DNA of 64,000 nucleotides from Lentzea sp. NBRC 102530 (GTDB lineage Bacteria; Actinomycetota; Actinomycetes; Mycobacteriales; Pseudonocardiaceae): positions 62,001 to 126,000 of the forward strand of contig NZ_BSTF01000003.1 in the NCBI RefSeq assembly GCF_030269365.1, in the 5' to 3' direction. The notes beneath the pieces were generated by a model. It worked only from the letters and a program-made list of their open reading frames with translations, was not told where the DNA came from and ran no database searches. This document shows, piece by piece, positions 15,701 to 24,665 of this stretch. Numbering within the stretch: the stretch's first letter is position 1; each line of letters starts with the position of its first letter. Position numbers and translations under genes: made by a program.

Positions 15701-16821
15701 ACAAGCTCGATTTCGACCCGTTGCTGGACGACCTGGAGACGCGCGTCCTCGTCTGCTGCGGCTCCGGCGGGGTCGGCAAGACGACGACGGCGGCGGCGCT
15801 GGCGGTGCGCGCGGCCGAACGCGGCAGGCGCGTGGTCGTGCTGACGATCGACCCGGCGCGGCGGCTCGCCCAGTCGCTCGGGCTGCGGGAGCTCGACAAC
15901 CACCCGCGCGAGGTGGTCGTGGACGGCTTCGAACCCAAGGGCGAGCTGTTCGCGATGATGCTCGACATGCGTCGCACGTTCGACGACATGGTGCTGACCC
16001 ACGCGGGCCGCGACCGGGCCGACCAGATCCTGTCGAACCCCTTCTACCAGACCATTTCCTCGTCGTTCTCCGGCACGCAGGAGTACATGGCGATGGAGAA
16101 GCTGGGCCAGCTGGTGGCGCAGGACGAGTGGGACCTGATCATCGTCGACACCCCGCCGTCGCGGTCGGCGCTCGACTTCCTGGACGCGCCGCAGCGGCTC
16201 TCGACCGTGCTCGACGGCAAGTTCATCCGGATGCTCTCGGCACCGGCGCGCGCGTCGGGCCGCGGGTTGTTGAAGATCGTCGGAACCGGTTTCAGCCTTT
16301 TCACGCGGGCTGTGTCGACGATCGTCGGCGGCCAGCTGTTGCAGGACGCTTCAACTTTTGTTCAGGCTTTCGACAGCATGTTCGGAGGATTCCGCGAGCG
16401 CGCGCAGCGGACGTACGAACTCCTCCGTTCGCCCGGAACCGGTTTCGTGGTCGTGGCGGCGGCGGAACCGGACGCGTTGCGCGAAGCCAGCTATTTCGTG
16501 GAACGGCTCAGCGCCGAGAACATGCCGTTGTGCGGGCTCGTCGCGAACCGGACGCATCCGGTGCTCGCGGCGGACCTGCCCGCGGCGAAGGCGCTGGCAG
16601 CGGCCGAGGACCTCGACCGCTCCGGTGACGCGCCCCTCGCCGCGGCAGTGCTCCGGCTGCACGCGGACCGGGTGGCAGTCGCCGATCGTGAGAAGCGGCT
16701 GCTGGCCCGGTTCACGCGTGCCCACCCCGGTGTCGCGCTGGTCGGCGTGCCTGCGTTGCCCGCCGACGTGCACGACCTCGACGGCCTCCGGGAGATAGGT
16801 CGTCGACTGGCCGGGGAGTAG
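15697..16821 (+). CDS. Get3/ArsA-like ATPase, second subunit (BagB-like)
   Basis: A 374-residue protein with the deviant P-loop [11 protein letters not shown] and the Walker B/switch segment [17 protein letters not shown] hydrophobic central insertion ([20 protein letters not shown]) may form the client-binding groove seen in Get3-type proteins. It overlaps the start of its partner gene by ATGA, which favours a heterodimer as in mycobacteria. It is the ortholog in position of Rv3680. The next gene on the other strand is whiB4. Confidence 0.88.
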   Translation: MNKLDFDPLLDDLETRVLVCCGSGGVGKTTTAAALAVRAAERGRRVVVLTIDPARRLAQSLGLRELDNHPREVVVDGFEPKGELFAMMLDMRRTFDDMVLTHAGRDRADQILSNPFYQTISSSFSGTQEYMAMEKLGQLVAQDEWDLIIVDTPPSRSALDFLDAPQRLSTVLDGKFIRMLSAPARASGRGLLKIVGTGFSLFTRAVSTIVGGQLLQDASTFVQAFDSMFGGFRERAQRTYELLRSPGTGFVVVAAAEPDALREASYFVERLSAENMPLCGLVANRTHPVLAADLPAAKALAAAEDLDRSGDAPLAAAVLRLHADRVAVADREKRLLARFTRAHPGVALVGVPALPADVHDLDGLREIGRRLAGE

Positions 16822-16832
16822 TGCCCTCGGCC

Positions 16833-17123
16833 CTAGCCGACTCGAGAGTCCTCGACGTGTTCCTGACGTGCGTTGTCGAGCAACTCGTGCCATGAGTCGA
16901 CGTCCGGGCGACGGCGCAGCAGAGCACGGCGTTCGCGCTCGGTCATGCCTCCCCAGACCCCGAACTCGATCTTGTTGTCGAGCGCTTCGGCCAGGCATTC
17001 CATGCGCACCGGGCATCCCAGGCACACGAGCTTCGCCTTGCGCTGCTCCGCGCCACGAACGAAGAGCTGGTCCGGCTCTTCGTCACGACACGAAGCGTTG
17101 ATACGCCAATCCCCCTGGTTCAT
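16833..17123 (-). CDS. whiB4: WhiB-family iron-sulfur transcription factor (WhiB4-like)
   Basis: ATG 17123 (8 bp after AGGAG) gives 96 residues; an in-frame GTG 9 bp upstream overlaps the ribosome site and is less likely. The four cluster ligands are visible as INASCRDE, VCLGCPVRMEC (C-x2-C-x5-C), with the WhiB signature GVWGGMTERERRALLRRR, which includes the turn and the basic DNA-binding helix. WhiB4 in mycobacteria senses oxidation and nitric oxide through a [4Fe-4S] cluster. Assignment to the WhiB4 subgroup rests on synteny with bagAB and ponA2. Confidence 0.92.
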   Translation of the reverse strand: MNQGDWRINASCRDEEPDQLFVRGAEQRKAKLVCLGCPVRMECLAEALDNKIEFGVWGGMTERERRALLRRRPDVDSWHELLDNARQEHVEDSRVG

Positions 17124-17360
17124 ATCCCCCACTCCTCAGTGCTGTCCAAATGTGGAAATCCGCCACACCCCTGCCACGGATGCCGTAGCGTTCGAGCTAC
17201 GGCTGCATTCCTTGGACGTTGACGGACTGTAGTGCCGTTCGGTTCCCTGTCCAAGCCTGGGTCACCCGACTGTTACCTGTCGTGCGTATCTCTACTCATG
17301 CTGAGTAACGGCACTTACTGATCACCTTCACCCGTTCGTGTACGGCGTACGCTGAGGCGC
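17124..17360. promoter_or_regulatory. Divergent whiB4/ponA2 promoter region with palindrome
   Basis: This 237-bp space has no gene. A perfect palindrome TACTCA-TGC-TGAGTA lies at 17293-17307, about 55 bp before ponA2, a plausible operator. The ponA2 -10 box TACGCT (17348-17353) ends 7 bp before its GTG start, suggesting a leaderless mRNA. Confidence 0.45.
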
Positions 17361-19787
17361 GTGCGAGTCAGGAATGGCGTGCTCAAGATGCTCGGCCTGT
17401 GCCTGCTGGCTGGGGTTCTCCTCGCCGGCATGCTGTTCCCAGTCGTGGGCGCGACAGGTCTCGTCTCGAACAGGGCCAGCGACACCGTGGACAGCATCTC
17501 CGCCGACCTCGTGACGACGGACCCACCGTTGATCACCACGGTCACCGACAAGGAAGGCGCGCCGATCGCCTACCTGTTCGACCAGTACCGGGTGCTCACA
17601 CCACCCGAGAAGATCTCGCCGACGATGAAGGCGGCGCTGATCTCGGTCGAGGACAGGCGCTTCTACGAGCACCAGGGCGTCGACTGGAAGGGCACGATCC
17701 GGGCGGGCCTGACGAACCAGGTCAGCGGCTCGGTCTCGCAGGGCGCCTCGACGCTCACCCAGCAGTACGTCAAGAACTACCTGGTCCACGTGGTCGCCAG
17801 GAACAACAAGCTGGAGCAGGCCAAGGCCCAGGAGCAGACCATCGCGCGCAAGATGCGCGAGGCCCGGATCTCGTTGCAGCTGGAGCGAAAGCTCGGCAAG
17901 GAGGAGATCCTCGCCCGGTACCTCAACGTCGTTCCTTTTGGTTCGACCATTTACGGCATCGCGGCGGCCGCCCAGGCTTACTTCGGCACGACGCCGGACA
18001 AGTTGACGGTTCCGCAGGCGGCGATGCTCGCGGGAATGGTGAACAGTCCGTCAGCACTCGACCCCGAAGCGTATCCGGACAAAGCTTTGGACCGGCGCAA
18101 CAAAGTGATCGACAGGATGGTCGAGAACGACAAGCTGTCGCGCGACGCGGGTGAGGCGGCGAAGAAGGAAGGCCTCGGTCTGCAGAACCCGGTGCGCACG
18201 CCACCGAACGGCTGCGTCGGCGCCGGACCGGAAAACGGTTTCTTCTGCTCGTACGTCGTGAACTACCTGCAGCGCGCGGGTTTCAGCGAGGAGCAGCTGC
18301 GCACCGGCGGCTACACCATTCAGACCACTTTGGACCGCGGGGTCACCTCGCAGGCCAAGGCGGCGGCCGAGGCGGGCGTCGGCAAGACCGTCGACGGCAT
18401 CGCGAACACGATGGCCGTCGTGAAGCCCGGCAAGGAGCGCCACGAGGTGCTCGCGCTGGTCGCGAACCGCGACTACGGCCTGAAGGCGGACCTGCGCCAG
18501 ACCACGTACGACCTGCCGAGCGGCGTCGAGAACAAGTTCGGCGCCGGCTCCATCTACAAGGTGTTCACGGCCGCGGCGGCGCTGGAGAAGGGCCTCGGCA
18601 TCGAGAACGTCATCCCGACGCCGACCTCGCACGTCTCGCGCGTGTTCAAGGGTGGCGCCCAGCGCTGCCCGAGCACCGGTGAGCCCGGCACCCGCTGGTA
18701 CTGCCTGTCGAACTTCGACTCGAGCTACCCGTCGTCGATGACGCTGCAGCAGGCGCTCGCGACGTCGCCGAACACCGGCTTCGTCATCCTCGAGGAGCAG
18801 ACGGGCATGGACGCGGTCGTCGACATGGCGTCGCGGCTCGGCATGCGCGAGACGATGGCGACGAACCTGCAGGGCACGCGGCCGGACCCGAAGGCCAAGG
18901 ACAAGCAGAACCGCATCTCGCAGACCGAGTTCTACAAGCAGAACGGCGGCAACGCGTCGTTCACGCTCTCGCCAGCGCCGGTGTCGACCCTGGAGCTCGC
19001 GAACGTCGCGGCGACCATCGTGAGCGGCGGCAAGTGGTGCCCGCCGACCCCGATCGCGAAGGTCCTGGACCGCAACGGCAAGGCCGTCACCGTCAACGAG
19101 GCGCCGTGCGAGCAGGTCGTCGCCGAGGGCCTCGCGAACGGCCTCGCGGTCGGCATGAGCAAGGACGACGTCGGCAACGGCACCGCCGCGGCCGCCGCCC
19201 GTGCCGCCAAGTGGACCCGCCCGATGATCGCGAAGACGGGCACCACCGAGGAGTACAAGTCGGCGGCGTTCATCGGCGCGACCCCGGACTTCGCGGGTGC
19301 CGTGCAGACGTTCAACGACGGCACCTCGCCGCGGCCGATCTGCCTGGGCGCGCAGCCCCGGTTGTGCGGCAACGGCAACATCTTCGGCGGCACGATCCCG
19401 GCCAAGACGTGGTTCGAGACGATGACGAAGGTGCACGGCGGGATCGCGGTGTCGCCGTTGCCGCAGGTGGAGCAGCGGTACCTGAAGGGCGGCCGGGAGA
19501 TCCAGGTGCCGGACGTGGTGGGCAAGCAGGTCAACGACGCCACCCGGATCCTGGAGCAGGCCGGCTACAAGGTGAGCCAGCAGTCGGTGAACTCGGAGCA
19601 GCCGAAGGGCACCGTCGTGAGCCAGACGCCGCGCGGCAACGCGTTGCGCGGCACGGTGATCACGCTGTCGGTGAGCTCGGGGTACGTGCCGCCGCCGGTG
19701 GCCTCGGAGCCGCCCGCACCGCCGTCGAACCCCGGCCAGCCGAACCAGCCGCCACCGATCACGCTGCCGACCGAACCAGGCCGTTAG
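17361..19787 (+). CDS. ponA2: Bifunctional class A penicillin-binding protein with PASTA domain (PonA2-like)
   Basis: An 808-residue protein. One N-terminal membrane anchor (residues 8-33) is followed by a GT51 glycosyltransferase domain (catalytic Glu97 in SVEDRRFYEHQGVDW; GASTLTQQYVKN) and a transpeptidase domain with Ser397-x-x-Lys400 (GSIYK), SPN 470-472 and KTGT 626-629. A single PASTA domain spans roughly 705-772 (IQVPDVVGKQVNDATRIL), then a Pro-rich tail. It polymerises and cross-links peptidoglycan outside the membrane. Position next to whiB4 matches PonA2 (Rv3682), which is important under stress and dormancy. Its stop overlaps the convergent GntR gene by 4 bp. Confidence 0.95.
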   Translation: MRVRNGVLKMLGLCLLAGVLLAGMLFPVVGATGLVSNRASDTVDSISADLVTTDPPLITTVTDKEGAPIAYLFDQYRVLTPPEKISPTMKAALISVEDRRFYEHQGVDWKGTIRAGLTNQVSGSVSQGASTLTQQYVKNYLVHVVARNNKLEQAKAQEQTIARKMREARISLQLERKLGKEEILARYLNVVPFGSTIYGIAAAAQAYFGTTPDKLTVPQAAMLAGMVNSPSALDPEAYPDKALDRRNKVIDRMVENDKLSRDAGEAAKKEGLGLQNPVRTPPNGCVGAGPENGFFCSYVVNYLQRAGFSEEQLRTGGYTIQTTLDRGVTSQAKAAAEAGVGKTVDGIANTMAVVKPGKERHEVLALVANRDYGLKADLRQTTYDLPSGVENKFGAGSIYKVFTAAAALEKGLGIENVIPTPTSHVSRVFKGGAQRCPSTGEPGTRWYCLSNFDSSYPSSMTLQQALATSPNTGFVILEEQTGMDAVVDMASRLGMRETMATNLQGTRPDPKAKDKQNRISQTEFYKQNGGNASFTLSPAPVSTLELANVAATIVSGGKWCPPTPIAKVLDRNGKAVTVNEAPCEQVVAEGLANGLAVGMSKDDVGNGTAAAAARAAKWTRPMIAKTGTTEEYKSAAFIGATPDFAGAVQTFNDGTSPRPICLGAQPRLCGNGNIFGGTIPAKTWFETMTKVHGGIAVSPLPQVEQRYLKGGREIQVPDVVGKQVNDATRILEQAGYKVSQQSVNSEQPKGTVVSQTPRGNALRGTVITLSVSSGYVPPPVASEPPAPPSNPGQPNQPPPITLPTEPGR

Positions 19788-20434
19788 TTCTTCAGCACGG
19801 CCTTGAGGCGCTCCACGCTCACCTCGACGTGCGCGTGGATCTCGGCGACCGCCCGATCGCGGTCGCCGAGCCGGACGGCGTCGAGGATCGCGCGGTGCTC
19901 GGCGATCACCTCGTCCGCCGTCTCGTCCTTGGCGAGCACGGTCAGGTAGAACCGCAGCTCCTGCGTGAGCGAGGCGAAGAACTCGTCCAGCCTGGTGCTG
20001 TCGAGCAGCGCGACGATCGCCTGGTGGAAGGCGAGGTCGCGGTCGACGATCGCGCTCGGGTCGTTCGTCGCGGCGTCGCACAGGGCGTCGAACGCCTCGG
20101 TGATCGCCGCGAGCTGCTCCGGGCGCGGGGTGCGGACCAGCGCGGCGGTCTCCAGGCGTTCGCGGGCCGTGTAGAGGGCCTCGATCTTCTCGGCCGTGGG
20201 CGCGATGACGACGGCGCCGCGGTTGACCTCGTAGCGGACGAGGCCGGTCAGCTCCAGGATGCGCACGGCCTCGCGGATGGTGTTGCGGGCGACCCCGAGC
20301 TCGGCCGCGATCGCACTCTCCCTGAGCCTGTCACCAGGGCCGAAGGCGCCGGCCATGATCCGTTCGGACAGGCCGTCGGCGAGCTGCTGGGCCGTGGTGG
20401 TGCGCCGGACTTCGAGGCCGTCGAGGGCTGACAT
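19784..20434 (-). CDS. GntR/FadR family transcriptional regulator
   Basis: A 216-residue protein with an N-terminal winged helix-turn-helix (LRESAIAAELGVARNTIREAV) and a C-terminal FCD all-helical ligand domain (DRDLAFHQAIVALL; AEHRAILDAV) with the Asp and His residues that bind a metal in that fold. FadR-type regulators usually sense an organic acid. It is divergent from a HAD hydrolase gene across 53 bp that hold an ACAGTT-G-AACTGT palindrome, so it probably controls that gene and itself. Confidence 0.88.
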   Translation of the reverse strand: MSALDGLEVRRTTTAQQLADGLSERIMAGAFGPGDRLRESAIAAELGVARNTIREAVRILELTGLVRYEVNRGAVVIAPTAEKIEALYTARERLETAALVRTPRPEQLAAITEAFDALCDAATNDPSAIVDRDLAFHQAIVALLDSTRLDEFFASLTQELRFYLTVLAKDETADEVIAEHRAILDAVRLGDRDRAVAEIHAHVEVSVERLKAVLKN

Positions 20435-20456
20435 GGGGCCAGTTTACCCAGTTGCC

Positions 20457-20480
20457 CTACAGTTGAACTGTACTACAGTT
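20457..20480. promoter_or_regulatory. GntR-type operator in divergent promoter
   Basis: A perfect 13-bp palindrome ACAGTT-G-AACTGT (20459-20471) lies in the 53-bp gap between gntR and the HAD gene. The word CTACAGTTG is also directly repeated at 20457 and again at about 20473. Palindromes of this length are typical for FadR-subfamily proteins. Confidence 0.55.
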
Positions 20481-20487
20481 GGTCGGC

Positions 20488-21201
20488 ATGGATCTGACGA
20501 CGTTCAAAGCGCTCAGCTTCGACTGCTACGGCACGCTCATCGACTGGGAGGCGGGCCTCGTCGCGGTGCTCTCACCGTGGGCGCGCGAACAGGGACTCGC
20601 CCTGTCCGACGAGGAACTGCTGCGCGCGTACGCCTCCGCGGAGGCGTCGGTGGCGGCCACCGAGTTCGCGCTGTACCCGGACCTGCTCGCGGCCGCGTTC
20701 CGGCGGACCGGATCCGAACTGGGGCGCGAGGTGGACGACTCGTGGGCGGAGCGCCTGGGCTCCTCGGTGCCGGACTGGCCCGCGTTCCCCGACTCCGCGG
20801 AGGCGTTGGCGCGCCTGCGTTCGAGGTACCAGCTGATCATCCTGTCCAACGTGCACCGCGCCGGGTTCGCCGGGAGCAACCGGCACCTGCGCGGGGACTT
20901 CGCGGCGATCATCACGGCGGAGGACGTCGGTGCGTACAAGCCGGCGGAGAACCACTTCCGGGCGTTGGACAAGACGCTGGCATCGCTGGGAATCGCACGT
21001 TCCGAACTGCTGCACGTGGCGCAGAGCCTGTTCCACGACCACGTTCCGGCGCGGCGGGAGGGCCTGCGGTCGGTGTGGATCAACCGGCGGCACGACCGGC
21101 CGGGCTGGGGTGCGACGCCGGAGCCGTCCGGGGAGTTCTCCTACGACCTGGAGTTCGGCTCGATGGGCGAGTTCGCGGACGCCGTCGACAAGGCGTTCTA
21201 G
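20488..21201 (+). CDS. HAD-superfamily hydrolase, haloacid dehalogenase type II
   Basis: ATG 20488 gives 237 residues. Motif I is LSFDCYGTLIDWEAG (nucleophile Asp followed by Cys-Tyr-Gly-Thr, the haloacid-dehalogenase form), motif II LIILSNVHRAGF, motif III GAYKPAENHF, and motif IV region HVAQSLFHDHVPAR. The enzyme probably hydrolyses a 2-haloacid or a phosphoester. Control by the divergent FCD-domain GntR protein suggests an inducible small-acid pathway. A terminator follows the stop by 6 bp. Confidence 0.85.
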   Translation: MDLTTFKALSFDCYGTLIDWEAGLVAVLSPWAREQGLALSDEELLRAYASAEASVAATEFALYPDLLAAAFRRTGSELGREVDDSWAERLGSSVPDWPAFPDSAEALARLRSRYQLIILSNVHRAGFAGSNRHLRGDFAAIITAEDVGAYKPAENHFRALDKTLASLGIARSELLHVAQSLFHDHVPARREGLRSVWINRRHDRPGWGATPEPSGEFSYDLEFGSMGEFADAVDKAF

Positions 21202-21207
21202 GTAGTG

Positions 21208-21240
21208 GTGCCGCAGCGGTTTTCCCTACCGCTGCGGCAC
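21208..21240. terminator. Bidirectional terminator between HAD and YqeY genes
   Basis: A perfect 13-bp inverted repeat GTGCCGCAGCGGT (21208-21220) / ACCGCTGCGGCAC (21228-21240) with loop TTTCCCT fills the gap between two convergent genes. Confidence 0.85.
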
Positions 21241-21247
21241 TCTGCGT

Positions 21248-21718
21248 TCAGCTGGTCAGCTTGGCCTTCACCGCGGCGGCCACCCGGCCACCATCGGCGC
21301 GCCCGGCGACCTCGGCGTTGACGGCCTTCATGACCTGGCCCATCTGCTTCTGCCCCGGCGCCTCACCGAGCTGCGCGGCCACGGCGTCGTACGCCTTGTC
21401 CACAATGGACTTGAGCTCGGCCTCGTCGAGCTGCTTGGGGAGGTAGACCTCCAGCACCGCGAGCTCCTGGCGTTCCAGCTCGGCCTTCTCGGCCCGGCCG
21501 GCGCCGTCGAAGGCCTCCGCAGCCTCCTTGCGCTTCTTCGCCTCGCGCGAGAGGACCTTCACGACCTCCGCGTCGCTGAGCTCACGGGCCTCCTTGCCGG
21601 AGACCTCCTCGTTCGTGACGGCCGTCAGCGCCATCCGCAGCGCGCCGGCCGTGACCGTCTCCCGCGCCTTCATCGCCGCGGTCAGGTCGTTCTTCAGCCG
21701 CGTCTTCAACTCCGCCAT
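21248..21718 (-). CDS. GatB/YqeY domain protein
   Basis: A 156-residue soluble helical protein of the YqeY family: LKTRLKNDLTAAMKARETV at the start, LEVYLPKQLDEAEL in the middle and GQVMKAVNAEVAGRADGGRV at the end. The family equals the tail domain of the tRNA amidotransferase subunit GatB and is thought to bind tRNA; its free form has no proven role. It is convergent with the HAD gene and 68 bp divergent from the metallophosphoesterase gene. Confidence 0.9.
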   Translation of the reverse strand: MAELKTRLKNDLTAAMKARETVTAGALRMALTAVTNEEVSGKEARELSDAEVVKVLSREAKKRKEAAEAFDGAGRAEKAELERQELAVLEVYLPKQLDEAELKSIVDKAYDAVAAQLGEAPGQKQMGQVMKAVNAEVAGRADGGRVAAAVKAKLTS

Positions 21719-21786
21719 GAGGCAGAACGGTACCGCCCGCCGGATGCCGCGCCGATCGAGTTAACGCCCTTCCGTACCCTTGACAC

Positions 21787-22740
21787 GTGAACAAGCTGGG
21801 CCGCGCCCTCCTCGCCACGACCGCTCTCGGTGCCGCGACCATCGCGTACGCGGCGGGAATCGAGAGGAGGCACTGGACCCTGCGCACAGCCACGGTGCCG
21901 GTCCTGTCCCCCGGCGCGAAGCCGATCCGCGTGCTGCACGTCTCAGACCTGCACATGACACCGAACCAGGTCTCGAAGCAGCGCTGGGTGGCCGCCCTCG
22001 CCGACCTGAACCCGGACTTCGTGGTCAACACGGGCGACAACCTGGCCCACAAGGACGCCGTACCGGGCACGCTGCGCGCGCTCGGCCCGTTGCTCGACAA
22101 GCCGGGCGTCTTCGTCTTCGGCAGCAACGACTACTACGCCCCGAGGCTCAAGAACCCGGCCCGCTACCTCCTGCCGTCCGCCAAGACGAAGCGCATCCAC
22201 GGCGTGACCCTCCCGTGGCGCGACCTGCGGGCCGGCATGATCGAACGGGGCTGGGAAGACCTCACGCACGTCCGCAAGACCATCATGGTGGCGGGCCAGC
22301 CGATCTTCTGCGCGGGTCTCGACGACCCGCACCTGAAGCGCGACCGCTACGCCGACATCGCGGGCACCCCGGATCCGTCCGCCGCTCTGCGGCTGGGCGT
22401 CACGCACTCTCCCGAACCGCGCGTGCTCGACCCGTTCGCGGCCGACGGCTACGACTTCGTGATGGCCGGCCACACCCACGGCGGCCAGCTGCGAATCCCG
22501 TTCTACGGCGCTGTTGTCACCAACTGCGAACTGGACCGCGGCCGCGCCCGTGGCGTTTCCCGCTGGGGCTCGCACATGTGGATGAACGTGTCGGCCGGCA
22601 TGGGCACTTCGCCTTACGCCCCGGTGCGCTTCTGCTGCCCTCCGGAGGCGTCGCTGCTGACCCTCGTTCCCAGGCCCGTTACGCCTGGTCAGGGGCGAAA
22701 TGAGGGGGTCCGATTCGGAGCTGGGGCGGACATGATGTAG
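21787..22740 (+). CDS. Membrane-anchored calcineurin-like metallophosphoesterase
   Basis: A 317-residue protein with an N-terminal hydrophobic segment (RALLATTALGAATIAYAAG) and the metallophosphoesterase metal-ligand set: HVSDLHM, NTGDNLAH, GSNDYYAP (GNHD variant), VTHSPEP and GHTHGGQLR. It belongs to the YkuE-like branch found next to ponA2 in actinobacteria (Rv3683) and is presumably directed to the membrane face. The substrate is not known. GTG 21787 lies 6 bp after TACCCT, so the mRNA is likely leaderless. tRNA-Pro follows 19 bp after the stop. Confidence 0.88.
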   Translation: MNKLGRALLATTALGAATIAYAAGIERRHWTLRTATVPVLSPGAKPIRVLHVSDLHMTPNQVSKQRWVAALADLNPDFVVNTGDNLAHKDAVPGTLRALGPLLDKPGVFVFGSNDYYAPRLKNPARYLLPSAKTKRIHGVTLPWRDLRAGMIERGWEDLTHVRKTIMVAGQPIFCAGLDDPHLKRDRYADIAGTPDPSAALRLGVTHSPEPRVLDPFAADGYDFVMAGHTHGGQLRIPFYGAVVTNCELDRGRARGVSRWGSHMWMNVSAGMGTSPYAPVRFCCPPEASLLTLVPRPVTPGQGRNEGVRFGAGADMM

Positions 22741-22759
22741 AGTTCTACATGTTCCCAGC

Positions 22760-22833
<74 letters not shown>

Positions 22834-22848
22834 TTGAAATAACACGGG

Positions 22849-22884
22849 TCAGCCCCTGTTCGCAGAAATGCGGACAGGGGCTGA
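22849..22884 (+). terminator. tRNA-Pro terminator
   Basis: An 11-bp perfect inverted repeat TCAGCCCCTGT (22849-22859) / ACAGGGGCTGA (22874-22884) is followed by TTTGTTTT, a good intrinsic terminator for the tRNA transcript. Confidence 0.85.
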
Positions 22885-23430
22885 TTTGTTTTCGCGGTCA
22901 TTTCGGGAGAACCCGGGGAGACGTCCAGCTCGCCGCCTGAGTCCGACGGACGCCCGCACGTGCCCGGAGCCGACCAGACTCCCGGCGGGCGCTCCCGAGC
23001 CTCCACGGCCGAGTGTCGACGAGCCGTCCGCCGTCGACGAGAGCGACAAGCGCCGGCGGGTGCGCGAGTCAACTCGCACCTAGTCCATTCGAGTGCGAAT
23101 TGGCCATTCGCAACTTGCATCCCGCACATCGACCAGAAGCCACGCCTGACCACAGAGGCAAAGGTCCTTTCCGGTCACGGAAAAGGACATCGGAGTTCCC
23201 TGCAAGCCACCCGATCGTGTGATGCGTCTCGACACGAGCAGCCGCAGACGCCACCGTACTTCTATGACGCTGCGCCATCGTTCCAGGCCAAATCATACGG
23301 AACGACCACGTAGCGTTAACCCTTACGAGTGAAGGTTAACGGTTCCACTTACGTTGCGTAACGGCTGTCTAGATCCAAACGACGTAGGCAGTGGTTCAAG
23401 CCACGTTGAACAAATCGGGAGATGTTTGTG
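22885..23430. other. Gene-poor stretch with three inverted repeats
   Basis: No convincing gene is seen in these 546 bp; the short frames on both strands lack coding character. Structures present: an imperfect hairpin GTCCTTTCCG/CGGAAAAGGAC at 23164-23188, an inverted repeat CGTTAACC (23314-23321) / GGTTAACG (23334-23341), and a small palindrome TTACG-TTG-CGTAA (23349-23361). The last two lie 70-115 bp before the small membrane protein gene at 23431 and may be its control region. Base composition is lower in GC from 23080 to 23420 than in the flanks. Confidence 0.4.
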
Positions 23431-23658
23431 ATGGACTCCGCCTCCGCAGCCAATCCCTCTCACAGGTCGTGGATCGTCGTCGCGGCCAAGGCAATTGTGG
23501 TGTTGCAGTCCCTGGGGATCGTTTACATGCTGACTTCGGCTTGGGTCACCCTCGTGGTGGCCGGTGGTTTCGCGGTCGTCTTCTTCGCGGTCCGGGCGCT
23601 GTCGCGGGCCTCGCGGACGGTCGACCGGATCTTCGACGAGGAGCTCGGCCGGCCATAG
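23431..23658 (+). CDS. Small two-helix membrane protein
   Basis: ATG 23431 is preferred over one at 23422 because GGGAG precedes it by nine bases. The 75-residue product has a polar N-terminus (MDSASAANPSHRSW), two membrane helices (IVVAAKAIVVLQSLGIVYML; VTLVVAGGFAVVFFAV) and a charged C-terminus. No family was recognised. The unusual inverted repeats upstream suggest specific control. Confidence 0.6.
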   Translation: MDSASAANPSHRSWIVVAAKAIVVLQSLGIVYMLTSAWVTLVVAGGFAVVFFAVRALSRASRTVDRIFDEELGRP

Positions 23659-23667
23659 GCTGGGGAC

Positions 23668-23967
23668 GTGCTGACGCGTGTGTCCGAGGCCCTGGTGAAG
23701 CCGGGGCGGGAGCAGGAGTTCGCGGCTCGGGTGCGGGACCTCGTCCTGACGTTCCCCGAGACCTACGACGGGTTGGTGGGGCACGAGGTGCTCGTGGACC
23801 TCGACGACCCGCTGATCGTGCGGTACGTGAGCCGGTGGCGTGACGAGCAGGCCCTCGAGAACTACGCGGGGCCCGGCTGGCGCACCGACGCGGTGACCTT
23901 TCCCGACGAGGACGATTACCTGCAGCAACCGTTGGTGCTGCGGCACTTCCGGCACATCAGCCGATGA
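23668..23967 (+). CDS. ABM-domain (antibiotic biosynthesis monooxygenase-like) protein
   Basis: A 99-residue single-domain protein with a ferredoxin-like dimeric alpha/beta barrel pattern: LTRVSEALVKPGREQEFAARV, then YDGLVGHEVLVDLDDP and VRYVSRWRDEQALENYAG. The family includes heme-degrading and cofactor-free monooxygenases as well as non-enzymatic members. GTG 23668 follows TAGGCT by 6 bp, indicating a leaderless mRNA. It overlaps the convergent GAF gene by 11 bp. Confidence 0.75.
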   Translation: MLTRVSEALVKPGREQEFAARVRDLVLTFPETYDGLVGHEVLVDLDDPLIVRYVSRWRDEQALENYAGPGWRTDAVTFPDEDDYLQQPLVLRHFRHISR

Positions 23968-24439
23968 AGCCCCGCACGGGCAGGCCCTCCGGGAAGCGTT
24001 CCAGCGCGTCGCCGGCGGCGCGGGCCAGTGACTCGAGCGTCTCGGTCTCGGCCGCGGTCGCGGTGTGCGGGACGGCCCAGTAGCAGCCGATGGCGCCGAT
24101 CGGTTCCGGGCGCAGGATCGGGGCCATCAGCAGGCTCCGCACAAATGTCGGGCGATACGCTTCTTGAGGAATCCTCGAATCGAAGCGGACGTCCCTGATC
24201 GCCACGGTCTGACGATTCATCATCGCCCATCCGCTGATGCAGTTGACGGCGGGGAAGCGCTGGCCCTTCCACAGCGGGCTCATCGAGTCCTCGTCGGCGT
24301 AATAACAGAGATCACCGTCGAGCAGCACCAGCGTCGCACCGTGCGCGACCAGCGCGGATCTGGCCGTCGTGCGAACGACCCGTTGCACTTCCTCCAACGT
24401 GGCCGCCCCGGCGAGGCGTTCCGTCGTCGTTTCGAGCAT
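23957..24439 (-). CDS. Stand-alone GAF-domain protein
   Basis: A 160-residue protein that consists of one GAF domain: ATLEEVQRVVRTTARSALVA, LVLLDGDLCYYADE, FPAVNCISGWAMMNRQTV, DVRFDSRIPQEAYRP and LMAPILRPEPIGAIGCYWA. No output domain is attached, so it would act as a small-molecule or redox sensor through a partner. The Cys residues in LCYYAD and VNCISGW could be involved in cofactor or redox sensing, but that is speculative. It is divergent from the S9 peptidase gene. Confidence 0.82.
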   Translation of the reverse strand: MLETTTERLAGAATLEEVQRVVRTTARSALVAHGATLVLLDGDLCYYADEDSMSPLWKGQRFPAVNCISGWAMMNRQTVAIRDVRFDSRIPQEAYRPTFVRSLLMAPILRPEPIGAIGCYWAVPHTATAAETETLESLARAAGDALERFPEGLPVRGFIG

Positions 24440-24665
24440 CCCCCAACATTAACGCCCTCGGGGCCGCACACCTAGATTTTCTGGCTCGATCAACCAATCG
24501 GCGTCGCGCGTCCGGGCGTTGGCTGCGCGATAAAGATTGCTGATGCTTCATGAATCCACCGCTGCCCGGCCGGGCGGTGGTGGCGGGTGGCGGTGGCGCA
24601 CCCCACTGCGGTGGTTGTGCCGTCGGAATCCCCCCAGAGGCAGCGCCTGACTCTAGTGTTGAACC

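Noticed and set aside
23069-23296. 75-codon minus-strand frame in the gap after tRNA-Pro
   Set aside because: No ribosome site or family pattern, and it crosses an inverted repeat; not enough to call a gene.
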